Source of the DNA: Cichorium intybus
Lineage: Eukaryota > Streptophyta > Magnoliopsida > Asterales > Asteraceae
NCBI GenBank assembly: GCA_023525715.1
Contig: CM042017.1
Span: forward strand, 76,308,166-76,372,165
Length of the DNA: 64,000 nt
Reading direction: 5' to 3'
The translations under genes and the position numbers were made by a program. This document shows, one piece after another, positions 39,224-50,287 of this stretch (position 1 is the stretch's first letter; every line of letters begins with the position of its first letter). The notes below the pieces were generated by a model that had not been told where the DNA came from, made no database searches, and was given only the letters and a program-made list of their open reading frames with translations.

Positions 39224-39751
39224 AAAAACTGACCGAAAACCCTACACTTTAATGGAACGATTGAATACTAGAGATTTTACCCAAGCCGGTTAATTTTCCA
39301 CCTCTAAATACCTTACTCACAAACCCACATTAACTATTCAAAAAATGTTAACTTATTTCAATGTGATCGTTTGGATATATCACAACCAAAGAACGATTAT
39401 AGCTGCATAATCATTACATCTGACCATCATTTTCATCAAGAATGCTCTAAAAGACGTAAATACTTCAAGAAACTAAACATACAATCCGAATACATACCTC
39501 CAATTCTCTGTCAAAACTTCCGATTCCATGCCAATCTCTTCTTTATTTCCACTTCGAGGAGTTGTTAGTGCAATTCAAACCTGATCCTTCCCCATCAATT
39601 CCATGCGGCTGTCGGCCTCTCACTCCTTCGACTTTAGGGTTTTTTTCTTTATCGCTACGAACAGATTGTGTTAAACAGACAATATCTATATTGATATATC
39701 ATTAGTTAATTATAATTATCGATAACTAAATATTTATTTAAAAAAACGTCT

Positions 39752-40537
39752 TATTAAAAAGGGAAAATGACTTATTAGGGTAACCAACTAGTTGATTTGT
39801 TCACGTTTAGTCACTTTCTTTTTTTTCGTGCTTTATTTGCCATTGAACTATCTATTTTGTTCATGATACATCCTTACGACCTGTAATAGCAGGTTACAGC
39901 CTAATTGACATCTATTTTGTTCACATTTGGTCACTTTCCTTTTTTATTCGTGCTTTATTTGCCATTAATTTAATTTATTTTTCCATTTTTAATTTATTTT
40001 TCCATTTTTATTCGTGCAGATCTGAAATGACTATTTTGCCCTTTTTAATTTATTTTTCCATTTTTATTACATTTTAAGGATTTTTTATTAATGACTTTTA
40101 ATTAAAAATAAATAAGAAAATAATCAACAACCGCCTCTCTCTCTCTCTCTCCGTCTCTCTCAATTAATAAAACCTGCAACTAAACACACACACACATTGC
40201 AACTAAACACACACACACACATACATACACACTTTACAACTAAAAACACAGACATCACCACCATCTACAACAAAGATCTAGACAAAGAAGTTTTTTATAG
40301 CATGCTTAATGGCTCGTCTGATTTAATCCAAGAAGTTTTTCGTAGCATGCTTAGTTGGTTGAATCGTTGGCTTGTAACGGTGGAGGTGGATTGTCGGGGC
40401 AAAACAACTTTGATGTGTACTTTTGTTTTCAATGTTTTTTTTGCACAGATCGGGAAACTTCTGATTGCAACATTCTGATTCGATAGGTTTAGTTGCAATG
40501 TGTGTGTGTGTGTGTTTAGTTGCAGGTTTTATTAATT

Positions 40538-40568
<31 letters not shown>

Positions 40569-40950
40569 GCGGTGGTGGGTTGTTTTCTTATTTATTTTTA
40601 ATTAAAAGTCATTAATAAAAAATCCTTAAAATGTAATAAAAATGGAAAAATAAATTAAAAAGGGCAAAATAGTCATTTCAGATCTGCACAAAAAAAATAG
40701 AAAAATAAATTAAAAATGGAAAAATAAATTAAATTAATGGCAAATAAAGCACGAATAAAAAAGGAAAGTGACCAAATGTGAACAAAATAGATGTCAATTA
40801 GGCTGTAACCTGCTATTACAGGTCGTAAGGATGTATCATGAACAAAATAGATAGTTCAATGGCAAATAAAGCACGAAAAAAAAGAAAGTGACTAAACGTG
40901 AACAAATCAACTAGTTGGTTACCCTAATAAGTCATTTTCCCTATTAAAAA
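39752..40950. mobile_element. long inverted-repeat element, Mutator-like
   Basis: Two arms of roughly 450 bp (39761 to about 40220 and about 40490 to 40941) are close reverse complements, starting GGGAAAATGACTTATTAGGG and ending with its mirror. The 9-bp duplication TATTAAAAA flanks the element (39752-39760 and 40942-40950), as expected for Mutator-type insertion. The arms include (CT)n and (CA)n tracts near the centre. The unique centre of about 260 bp has a short frame with an internal repeat around AGCATGCTTA; I do not recognise it. No transposase is present. Confidence 0.85.
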
Positions 40951-41093
40951 TCAGTTTTACAACAAGTTGATATTATACAAATAACGAAAATAATCGTAAG
41001 TGCTTATGTTGTACAACTAAAAAACAAAAACAAATTTAAATAATCTAAAATTGTCTTCTTCTTTCTTTCTTTTTTTCCACCCGAACAGAAATG

Positions 41094-41623
41094 TAACCAT
41101 GTCACCCGAAATTTTTTTTTTTTTGAACGGCAGCAAAAAAAATAGATTAAAAAGCTAACAAAACGCTAGCAAAAATTACAAAGAGGTAATAATTACATTA
41201 GGATATTGAAAAAAGCAATTCGAGAAAGGGTAAAAGGCTGGGTTGTATTTTTGCTGCATTCATCTGGAAAATTTGGTGATGTAGAAACCAACTTGTTTTT
41301 AATGGTCATGTTTCTAATTGTAATGTTATTGTTGGTTTGATAAAACTTACGGCCTTTCAATGGATTAAGAGTAGAGATAAGGAGGCTAGTAGGATAACTT
41401 GGGACATTTGGAATGTGAGTCCCATTATGCTGTAATCCTTTTTGCCTCAAACTTCTGGCTTGAGCTCGTAATATAATTCTTGTTGTTCAAAAAATAATAA
41501 TAATAATAATTACATTAGGATTAGACACCTAATCATTCCAAGAAATTCTAAACATATGAAAACTAGCAGAAACTCAAAGAAACGATTCAGATCGAATAAA
41601 ATCTCATTAACCATGTCACCCGA
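41094..41623 (-). mobile_element. 5'-truncated LINE, minus strand, itself interrupted
   Basis: TAACCATGTCACCCGA is duplicated at 41094-41109 and 41608-41623. Right after the left copy is a T run and GAACGG, i.e. a poly-A tail on the minus strand. Only a short 3' end of the LINE remains (41110-41186 and 41522-41607), broken by a second LINE fragment. Confidence 0.85.
41187..41521 (+). mobile_element. 5'-truncated LINE, plus strand, nested in the first
   Basis: TAATAATTACATTAGGAT is duplicated at 41187-41204 and 41504-41521. Inside, the plus strand reads the last part of a LINE ORF2 (AAFIWKIWW, RNQLVFNGHVS, then ITWDIWNVSP), followed by a 3' UTR and a TAA-type tail (41490-41503). It is a pseudogene fragment of about 60 codons. 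Confidence 0.8.
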
Positions 41624-41833
41624 GTTAAACCATTACAAAAGGATTGTCGTATTAGATTTTATTATTTTATTACAACAATAAAAACGCACCACACAAGATG
41701 CACCCACGTCCACAATGTAAACCCATGCGAATGCTATCAGCATCCAATTCAATGTCTTATCCTTCTAACCCATACACCCACCGACCCTATTAAAGATTTG
41801 AACGAAAAATCTAACCCTATAAAGACATCCCAA

Positions 41834-42810
41834 TGTCACGGGCTAAAATTCCGTGACCGTGTTAGACCGAGAAAAGGAAGATCATGCCACTGGATTATAC
41901 TGTCATTGGGTTCAAAAGGGGGCGACCTAGACCAAGGGCGTTGTTCTGTCTAGTCGCTGCTGTCTGGCCGAGTCGTTCGGGGCCAGGAGGGCAAGACTGT
42001 GAAGGGGACCGTAGCGGGTTAGACACAACTGGTCGGGGGCTACTGCCGCCTCCCTGATGAGCCCATGGCAGGGCGAAACCGATTGGCATGCGTATACGGG
42101 AGGGCTGGTCTCGGGGTTTTATGGGGGACCTCGGGACGCCGCACGGGCAAGGAGTGTTGCCGAACTCGCGTCCGTGACAAGTGGTATCAGAGCAAACGAC
42201 GAAGGGACATATCGAGATAGTTGTTCACTTTCGTGGGGTCCGTTGAAGTATATGGCGGACTAGCGGGTGGGTTGTCGCGAAGTAAAGGACACCTACAGGA
42301 GATCGCTCCATCTCTCATTGAAGTGGAAGTACGGAGATGGCCACATGGAGTATGGAGGTGTGCCGCTATACTTGGTACCTAAATAGAGAAGAAATATCAC
42401 TTTGAAAAGACAAGAGTTCCTCTTCTACCGCACGAGGACGTGCGACAATTTGGCGGTGGGAGAGTGTCACGGGCTAAAATTCCGTGACCGTGTTAGACCG
42501 AGAAAAGGAAGATCATGCCACTGGATTATACTGTCATTGGGTTCAAAAGGGGGCGACCTAGACCAAGGGCGTTGTTCTGTCTAGTCGCTGCTGTCTGGCC
42601 GAGTCGTTCGGGGCCAGGAGGGCAAGACTGTGAAGGGGACCGTAGCGGGTTAGACACAACTGGTCGGGGGCTAGTGCCGCCTCCCTGATGAGCCCATGGC
42701 AGGGCGAAACCGGTTGGCATGCGTATACGGGAGGGCTGGTCTCGGGGTTTTATGGGGGACCTCGGGACGCCGCACGGGCAAGGAGTGTTGCCGAACTCGC
42801 GTCCGTGACA
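41834..42810 (+). mobile_element. TRIM element, very young
   Basis: Two 346-bp direct repeats (41834-42179 and 42465-42810) begin TGTCACGGGC and end GTCCGTGACA; I see only two clear differences between them. The primer site TGGTATCAGAGC is at 42182-42193 and a purine tract GGCGGTGGGAGAG ends at 42464. The internal domain is 285 bp and non-coding. CCAA flanks both sides (41830-41833 and 42811-42814), a 4-bp rather than the usual 5-bp duplication. I saw no 5S rRNA-like region in the LTR, so it is not a Cassandra element. Confidence 0.92.
42182..42193 (+). promoter_or_regulatory. primer-binding site of the TRIM
   Basis: TGGTATCAGAGC, tRNA-Met type, two bases after the 5' LTR. Confidence 0.9.
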
Positions 42811-42814
42811 CCAA

Positions 42815-43860
42815 GCTCCAGCTCCATCTTTTTGGTGACTATCATTTCATATCACCTATTAAAAAAAAAAAAAAAAACTCTCACAAAAATCTCTGACCAA
42901 CCGTTAACTCTCACCATTCAATATCATTGACCAAAAAAGAGTTTCTTGAAAAAATATTTATCAAAATAGATATAGTTTCAAAAATATTTACTGTTGGTAT
43001 AGTTTTATGATTTATCTTTTTTTATCATTTAAATTATTTACTAAATCAAATTACGGAAACTCGGATATTTTAATCCAGAAAGTTTACTCAATGCTACATT
43101 TATCCAAAATTATCATAAAACTTTGATTTGATATTATTTCATTCGACTAAAGTCTTACGATTTTATTTAAGCGGAATTCAATCTAGTGTAGTTTTTCAAA
43201 TGATTACTAGAATTTACAAAATTCAAATCAATTAATCGGAGTTACACATAATTAACTTACCATTTGAAATAAATTGAAGGTCTTAGTATTAGATTGGAAA
43301 TGGCCATTAGATAAATAATAATAATAAACTAGCTGCATGCTGTTTTTTAATAAAATATAGGTTTTTCACACCATATATGTGGAATACTACTTTCACAATT
43401 TGTATAAAATATAACTTTTCTAACATAAATAAAATAAAAAATTAAACTAATGGAATTCTATTTTGTATTAGAATAAAAAAGTTTATATATCTTATGCTAT
43501 TTAGTGTGGTATATAAATATTATTAATTAAAGTTAGATATCTGCAAAGAAAAATGTTTAAACTCAGTAAAAAAATAAATTAATATGTTTTGGTAACTAAA
43601 TTAGAAACATGAACCGGTAACTATTTTTTGAAAAGACCATGGGAAGGTACAAAACTCAAATATTTTTGAAACCGTAAAATCACATTGTTTGGTAAATATT
43701 TTTTAAAGTATACTTATTGGGTAAATATTTTTCTAAAAAATACTCTTTTGATAAAAAAAAAAAAAAAACTCTTCAATATCCTACGTTAAGCTTAAAAAAA
43801 ACATATAATCTTAAATAAACTCACTTTATATGTATATGTGTGTGTGGTTTACAGACACAA
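42815..43860. other. AT-rich intergenic DNA
   Basis: Contains A runs (about 42861-42877 and 43757-43769) but no gene, RNA or recognisable element ends. Confidence 0.5.
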
Positions 43861-43863
43861 TAT

Positions 43864-44357
43864 AGGGTTGGAAAAAGTCGACACGACACGACAAAAATAT
43901 ACGACACGAAACGAAATTGGGACGAAATCAATAATCGAATTCGTATTCGTGTTATGTAAAAGAAACACGACGTCGTGTCGTGTCGTGTTCGTGTCTGAAA
44001 TTTGAAACGATGCGTTTCGGATTCAAATCATTCAAAATTGATTTTTTGATATCTAAAACGAAATATAACACGATCTTACAGAAAATATTATGGAATTTGA
44101 TAGCAAGAGAAACATTACACATGAAGCGATTAAGTCACAAGTTTAAAGACATTTAGCATTATTTTATGTATTTTTGTCATTAAATTCGTGTTTGTCGTGT
44201 TTAAATTATATTTTTTGCAAGAACATATGGATGACATTATGGAAATGGTTTTTTTTTTGTTAACTTTTGTCATGTTTTTCGTGTTTTTATTTTTTCGTGT
44301 TCGTGTTAACGAAAACTAACACGACATCATGTCGTGTCATGTCCGGGTTGAGTAAAA
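43864..44357. mobile_element. possible hAT-like MITE remnant
   Basis: The left end AGGGTTGGAAAAAGTCGACA is followed by ACACGACACGAC subrepeats, and the right part contains inverted GTCGTGTCGTG words. This pattern is typical of non-autonomous hAT elements. The right terminus does not mirror the left, and no TSD was found, so it is probably truncated. Confidence 0.35.
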
Positions 44358-44573
44358 GTAATTTGTGTCGTATCGTATTAGCTAAAACAAACATTGTTAC
44401 CTAAATGTGAACATTTTTAAAAGTAAGTTACTCTCTCAAATCATTAACCCGGTTTATAAAAAGCGTGGCTCTCTATCAAGTTTTTTTCTACATTAAGTAA
44501 AAAAGAAACACTTAAATGTATACACAAGTCACAAAGAAACAACACCTTACTTTTTTATCAATGACTTTTTAAT

Positions 44574-44706
44574 AGCATTTTGGGAAATCGTTTATAAACA
44601 TGGTGAGAAACCTGGGGCTGCTCATAATGTGCATCTTTATTTAATTGCATCTACAAGATATGATGATTCATTTGATGGAAAGACAGGTAGTTTGTGTGTT
44701 AGACGT
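44574..44706 (+). pseudogene. ferredoxin-NADP reductase fragment, left part
   Basis: The plus strand reads FWE, then [34 protein letters not shown], closely matching the FAD-binding region of plant (root-type) ferredoxin-NADP reductases, where the RLYSIAS and SLCVRR motifs bind FAD. It ends at the 5-bp target duplication of the chromovirus and continues at 53553. Upstream the similarity stops abruptly, so this is a gene fragment, not a complete gene. Confidence 0.75.
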
Positions 44707-46100
44707 TGTAACGCCCCAATTTCAAAAATTTTAAAATTCATTTATTACCAAGGTTTCAATAAAATATTTATTCCAAAAAGTAAAACTGTTCAACATATTA
44801 CTTAAACCAACAGCGGAAACATTTGAAAATACTAATATAATTCATTCACATAAATCTCTTGTATGCGATGCGCTGCCGTCAAGCCTTGCCCTTTTCTTTG
44901 TCATTTGAAATACCTGAAATGTTATAAAATCAACGGGTAAGCTTAAAGCTCAGTGAGTCCACAAATTACCATACATGCCCACACATTAAACAACCCGTCC
45001 TCGAGAACGACCCGACCCTACCCGCCATACAACAGCTACGGGCGTCCATCATACAACAGCTATGGACACTGGAAGGTTCTACCCATCATACAACAGCTAT
45101 GGGTTCCTGGTTATGGCCCAGCCCATCATACAACAGCTATGGGACAAGGCAATAGTCCAACTCGCCATACAACAGCTACGAGGGGGCACGCATCAGTACT
45201 GAGCCCAACAACAAATAATCACATATATAGAGCAAATCATATAACTGTAAATAACATACAAGATGCCTAACATGCAACATCATATAGTAAGGTGAGGATA
45301 CTCACCTGATTCGAAACCGCACAGATATACTATAATATCTCCACTTAGCTTGTCCACACACCTATATCCCACATACACAACATGTCAAGCACTGACCAAA
45401 CTCCTATAGACTTGCCTAAAAGTCAGACCCAACGTTTGGTAACCAACATTGTCGAAAATAAGCTTTTGGGTCAAACAGCCGCTCGTCGCGGCGTGGCTTC
45501 TCACCCTACGCGTCGCGGCTATCTCCGCATAGTTATGGGGCTTAGCCGAACCCGCGTCGCTGACATAGCCTGTCATCGGCTAGGGTTTCACTCCATACCC
45601 TTCCTGGGATCAGAAACTACCCTAAGATCACTTCCTTATAGACATGCAAGTCCATGCATGTCCTTGGTCAAAACCCTAAGTGTTCCAAGTCATTTAAGAC
45701 TACTAACCAAGGGATAACACCTTAATACGAGATAAAATGAAATATCATAAGGTAGATCCTCTTACCTTGCTTCCGGAGAACAGAGGAATGCACCCGATCG
45801 ACTATAAGCCTTTCCCCACGTTGTGTCTCTTCCTTCAAACCTTCACAGCCTTGGAACCAAAGAGCCTCTGCTGAAACCAGTTGACTCCACTCTAGAAATT
45901 TCCCAAAAACATGAACCATAGGGCTGGGACCCTTTATATAGGCGTTTAAATCCGAATTAGGGTTTTTCACATTAGTGGCGCACCGCGCCGCGGGTTCTTC
46001 CGAACCGCGCCACACGTACAAGTCCTTCGCGATTACAGAATCTTCCTAAAGCCGCGCCGTGGATTAGTCCGGGCCGCGACTCGGCGGAACGGGTCTTACA
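44707..46100 (-). repeat. 3' LTR of the chromovirus
   Basis: 1,394 bp. It contains about five copies of CATACAACAGCTATGGG-like repeats (about 45020-45185), conserved hairpin motifs at 45291-45306 and 44938-44960, and a TATA box at 45933-45940 (minus strand). Confidence 0.9.
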
Positions 46101-46350
46101 ATTCTCCCCCACTTAATTGGATTTCATCCCCGAAATCCGCGCCGGTAAACAATTTTGGATAATGCCTCCGCATTTCCTCCTCCGGTTCCCAAGTCCACTC
46201 GGACCCTTTACGATGTTGCCACTGCACCTTAACTAATCCTATTGTTTTATTTCGTAAAGTTTTTATCTTCCTTTCAATGATGGCAATTGGTCGCTCCACA
46301 TAATTTAGACGTTCGTCTAATTAAATATCCTCCAAAGGCACTATTGTAGA
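46096..46350 (-). pseudogene. chromovirus chromodomain
   Basis: The minus strand reads LDERLNYVERPIAIIERK, then VKVQWQHRKGSEWTWEPE and EEMRRHYPKLF, the standard end of Tekay-type pol with a group II chromodomain, thought to target insertion to heterochromatin. A TAA precedes LDERLNY where the family has Gln, and foreign DNA separates it from the integrase. Confidence 0.8.
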
Positions 46351-46360
46351 TTCCTCGGTA

Positions 46361-47131
46361 ATTAGACCTCGACACTATTGTAGATTCCTCGGTAATACTT
46401 ATAAAATAATTTTTTCATAATAAAACAAACTTCTAATATAGCTTAATACTTAAAATAACAATTCCAAAACAAAACAAACGTCTACTATTGGAAACATGCA
46501 TGAGAAAATGTAAACGTTGAGATGCATCTTCAAAAAATCCAAAGTCCGACCGACGCACTAATCATCTGAAAAAAAGCATGCACATATAAATAAATAATAA
46601 GTTGTTTAAAGTAAAAAATATTAAGTGACTTCTAGAGTTAAAGCAACATACTTATTTTGTTTCCTCGACGGTAGCCAATCTTGTATAGTCACCAACGCCT
46701 CTACAGTTTCCTAGGTTAAGGACGAACGACTTTGTTAAGATCGAAGCCATCGTTGATCTTTATTCCACTTGGAGTCGAATGATATTCAAGATTCACGAAT
46801 CAGGATTTGGAACGACTCCTCAAGGACCTAACTCTCGAGTATTGTGTTTGTCTGTGACTTCCTATATGCTATCGGCTATACCTCTATGTCCCGTAATTGT
46901 AAAATAATTAATTTATATATAATAAATTTATTTTAATATAATTTTATACGGGGCGGGTTATTAACGGAGCGGATCGATAGTGATCCAAACCCAACCCTTT
47001 TACTTAAAGGGTTAACGGGTACGGGTCGTTAGCGGGTTAATGGATCATAAATAACGATCCAAACCCATATAATTTGCACGGGTTTGGAGCGGATCAGGGT
47101 CAAAACCCGCTCCATTGCCAGGTTTATCGGT
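46361..47131. mobile_element. probable hAT-type insertion in chromovirus pol
   Basis: The pol frame is continuous on both sides but split here by about 770 bp. TCGGTAAT occurs at both edges (about 46353 or 46388, and 47130), compatible with an 8-bp hAT duplication. The right end, TAAACCTGGCAATGGAGCGG on the minus strand, and the ACCCGTTAACCCG-type repeats look like a hAT terminus. The left end lacks a matching inverted repeat and is preceded by a 24-bp host duplication (CACTATTGTAGATTCCTCGG phrase), so it is rearranged. Confidence 0.5.
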
Positions 47132-47139
47132 AATGCACT

Positions 47140-48590
47140 TCATGAGTTGTGAAACGTGGAACGTGTCGTGAATCTGACTAAGTTGCTCGGCAGCTCCAAC
47201 CGGTAAGCTACCTTACCTACTCGGGCGATGATTCGATATGGTCCAATGTACCTTGGGCCAAGCTTTCCTCGCTTCCTAAAACGAATAACTCCCTTCCAAG
47301 GTGAAACCTTAAGAAGAACATAATCCCTAACTTGAAACTCGATATCGGACCGTCGCCTATCTGCATAACTTTTTTGTCGACTCTGAGCTGTTAACAATCT
47401 CTCCCGAACCTTCTGAATTAACTCAGTTGTCTTGAGTACTACCTCAGTACTACCCAATACCCGTTAGCCAACCTCGCCCCAGCAAATAGGAGTCCGACAT
47501 TTCCTTCCATACAACATCTCAAAAGGAGTCCTGCCAATGCTCGCGTGATAACTGTTATTATAGGAAAACTCAGCTAGAGGGAGATCGGAATCCCAACTCC
47601 CGCCAAAATCGATAACACATGCCCTAAGCATATCCTCTAGCGTTTGAATCGTCCTTTCACTCTGCCCATCCGTCTGAGGATGATATGCTGTGCTGAAATG
47701 GAGGCGAGTGCCTAATTTCTCATGAAACTGCTTCCAAAACCTAGACGTAAATCGGACATCTCGGTCGGATATCACCGAGACCGGTATACCATGCCGAGAG
47801 ATAATCTCATCTACGTAGACCTTAGCCAATTCTTTTGCAGAGAAGGTCTCTTGAATGGGGAGGAAATGAGCACTTTTAGTCAACCTATCCACGATAACCC
47901 AAATGGTGTCCATATGTTGAGGGGTTCTTGGCAACTTCGTGATGAAATCCATTGTGATATGCTCCCATTTCCATTCTGGGATCTCAAGAGGCTGCAATCT
48001 ACCATGAGGCCGTTGGTGCTCGACCTTGACCCTACGACAGGTCATGCATCTTTCGACAAACCAAGCTACTTCCCTCTTCATGCCTGGCCACCAATAATAT
48101 TCGCGCAGATCCCTATACATTTTAGTTGCTCCAGGGTGGATAGAGAACTTGGATTTATGTGCCTCCTCCAATAGGGTTTGACGAACCCCGCCCAGCTTCG
48201 GTACCCAAATTCTCTCATGGCAAGTTAACAAATCTCTAATATCTTTGACCATAGCTGCCAACTGACCCACAATTCTTTCACCTTTTTGATTTTCGCTCTT
48301 GCTTGCTTCCACCTGAGCCTTCCTTATCAGCTCAAGCAGCGGTGTCACAATTGTCATCCTTAGACAAACTCCCCGAATGGGTGTACCTGAAGTCTTACGG
48401 CTTAACGCATCCGCTACCACATTGGCCTTTCCAGGGTGATAGTGTATCTCACAATCATAGTCTTTCAATACATCTAACCATCTCCTTTGTCTCATATTGA
48501 GATTGGCCTGATCCATCAGATACAAACTCTTGTGGTCGGTATAGATGGTACACTTCACTCCATACAAATAGCGTCTCTAAATCTTGAGAG
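47140..48590 (-). pseudogene. chromovirus RNase H end and integrase
   Basis: 48567-47464 is a 367-codon open stretch: [18 protein letters not shown] and [15 protein letters not shown] (RNase H end), a zinc-binding H...H / CMTC motif, then the integrase core with its acidic triad in [19 protein letters not shown] and [12 protein letters not shown]. 47457-47140 is the C-terminal part (YADRRRSDIEFQVRDYVLLK, KLGPRYIGPYRI). TAG at about 48577 replaces a Trp-type position before RRYLYGVKC, and TAA at about 47464 separates the two parts. The catalytic triad is intact. Confidence 0.9.
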
Positions 48591-49330
48591 CGAAAACCAC
48601 CGCTCCCAATTCCAAATAATGAGTAGGATAGTTAGCCTCATGGGGCTTCAACTGTCGCGAGGCGTAAGCAATCACCCTGCCTCGTTGCATCAAGACTGCC
48701 CCCAATCCCGAGATAGATGCATCGCAATAAACTACCATATCCTCCATGCCTTCAGGCAAGGTTAAAACTGGAGCTTCACACAATTTCCGCCGCAAAGTCT
48801 CAAAAGCCTGCTGATGCTCCTCACCCCACCGAAAAGCAGCGTTTTTCTTAGTTAGTCGAGTCAAAGGTACCGCAACCTTTGAGAAGTCTTGGATGAAACG
48901 ACGATAATAACCAGCCAGACCCAAGAAACTTCTAATCTCTGAGGGAGTCTTCGGAACCTCCCACCGCATCACGGCCTCCACCTTAGCCGGGTCTACCATG
49001 ATTCCTTGCTCGTTGACGATGTGACCCAAAAACTGGACCTCTCGCAGCCAAAAGTCACACTTGGATAATTTTGCATAAAGCTTCTCCTTCCTTAAGGTTT
49101 CCAATACTTCCCTTAAATGCTGTTCGTGTTGCTCCCTGCTCCGAGAGTAAACTAAGATATCGTTAATGAAAACTATAACCGACCGATCGAACATCGGTCG
49201 ACACACCCGATTCATTAAGTCCATAAAAGCAGCAGGGGCATTTGTCAGTCCAAACGGCATCACTACAAACTCAAAGTGGCCGTACCTCGTCCGAAAAGCC
49301 GTTTTCGGGATGTCTTCCTCCCGTACTCAC
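48577..49330 (-). pseudogene. chromovirus reverse transcriptase, C-terminal part, and RNase H start
   Basis: The minus strand reads [20 protein letters not shown], then [47 protein letters not shown], and the RNase H start [17 protein letters not shown]. The RT signature should be FIDD; here it is FIND (codon at about 49167), so a catalytic Asp is lost. A TGA at about 49327 separates it from the first part of RT. Confidence 0.9.
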
Positions 49331-50219
49331 ATTTGATGGTATCCTGACCGCAAATCAATTTTTGAAAACCAGGAAGCGCCCTGCAGTTGATCGAATAAGT
49401 CGTCGATGCGAGGTAATGGATATCGATTCTTCACCGTAAGCTTGTTTAACTCATGATAATCTATGCACATCCTATTGGAACCATCCTTCTTCTTAACAAA
49501 TAAAATAGGCGCTCCCCACGGTGAGCAACTGGGTCGAATAAATCCCTTATCCAGTAACTCCCGAAGTTGAATAGACAACTCCAGCATCTCTGGAGGCGCA
49601 AGACGATACGGTGCTTTAGCTATTGGAGCCGCACCGGGGGTTAAGTCGATCTTAAATTCCACCTGTCTCTCTGGCGGTACGCCAAGCAGGTCCTCGGGAA
49701 AAACATCAGGAAAATCCCGAACCATCGGTATATCACCTGCTTTCTGGTGTGGCTTCTTTTCTCGCGCGACTAAAACATAAGCCACAAATCCCGAACCTCC
49801 ATGTTGAAAATGTCTGCGTGCCCTAGCAGCTGAACAGAAAACTGCACCTCGATTCTTTCTCTCGCCCTGCACAACCAGCTCTCCCCCACTTAGGGTTTGA
49901 ATCCACACTCGTTTGTTCTTACAATCAATCCATGATTCATGCTGACCCAACCAATCCATACCGATGATGACTCGAGAGTCACTCAACGGTATAGGGATGA
50001 GATCGATCGGAAACTTTATTCCTTGAATCACTACTTCACATCCCCGATAAACACTAGTCGCTTGCACGGTTTTATCATCCGTAATTTCTACTTCTAACGG
50101 CCGATGAAGAGTTCCTAAAGCAATACCGAAACCCTTTCCCAACATGGCAGACACAAAAGAATGACTAGCACCCGAATCAAATAGTACAAAGGTAGGCGTA
50201 GAGTTGACTAAGAAAGTTC
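49327..50219 (-). pseudogene. chromovirus protease and N-terminal RT
   Basis: Starts in the protease exon with [15 protein letters not shown] (the DSG active site is intact), then [15 protein letters not shown], the linker [20 protein letters not shown], and RT motifs [40 protein letters not shown] and [14 protein letters not shown]. It ends at a TGA replacing an Arg codon before [16 protein letters not shown]. It joins gag through an apparent 68-nt intron (see separate entry). Confidence 0.9.
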
Positions 50220-50287
50220 CTAATCAAAGCATAATAGACACATTAAGTATACACACCACAAACACGAGGCAAGTAAAGAAAGAGTAC
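50220..50287 (-). other. apparent 68-nt intron between gag and protease
   Basis: On the minus strand the frame reads APDVVTG, then GTACTC...TTTGATTAG, then resumes as [10 protein letters not shown] and LFDSGAS. Removing GT...AG (50287 to 50220) restores the expected protein junction exactly. Without splicing the gag frame runs through to a TAG that is the acceptor itself (50222-50220). A small insertion is the alternative. Confidence 0.6.

Larger units (their letters stand above)
31103..39687 (-). mobile_element. near-full-length LINE (L1-type) with 19-bp TSD, split by an LTR element
   Basis: TGTTAAACAGACAATATCT occurs exactly at 31103-31121 and 39669-39687. Immediately right of the left copy is a T run (the element's poly-A tail on the minus strand). 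Between them, minus-strand ORF1 (RRM type) and ORF2 (endonuclease, RT, zinc-binding) are readable. The ORF1 stop and the ORF2 start overlap as ATGA at about 34831. A truncated LTR element occupies about 35055-38353 within ORF1. Multiple stops and frameshifts show an old insertion. Confidence 0.93.

Noticed and set aside
41834..42810. TRIM as a Cassandra element or 5S rRNA gene
   Set aside because: No 5S-like internal promoter boxes are visible in the LTR.
47722..48174. 150-codon plus-strand frame
   Set aside because: It is an antisense shadow of the chromovirus integrase.
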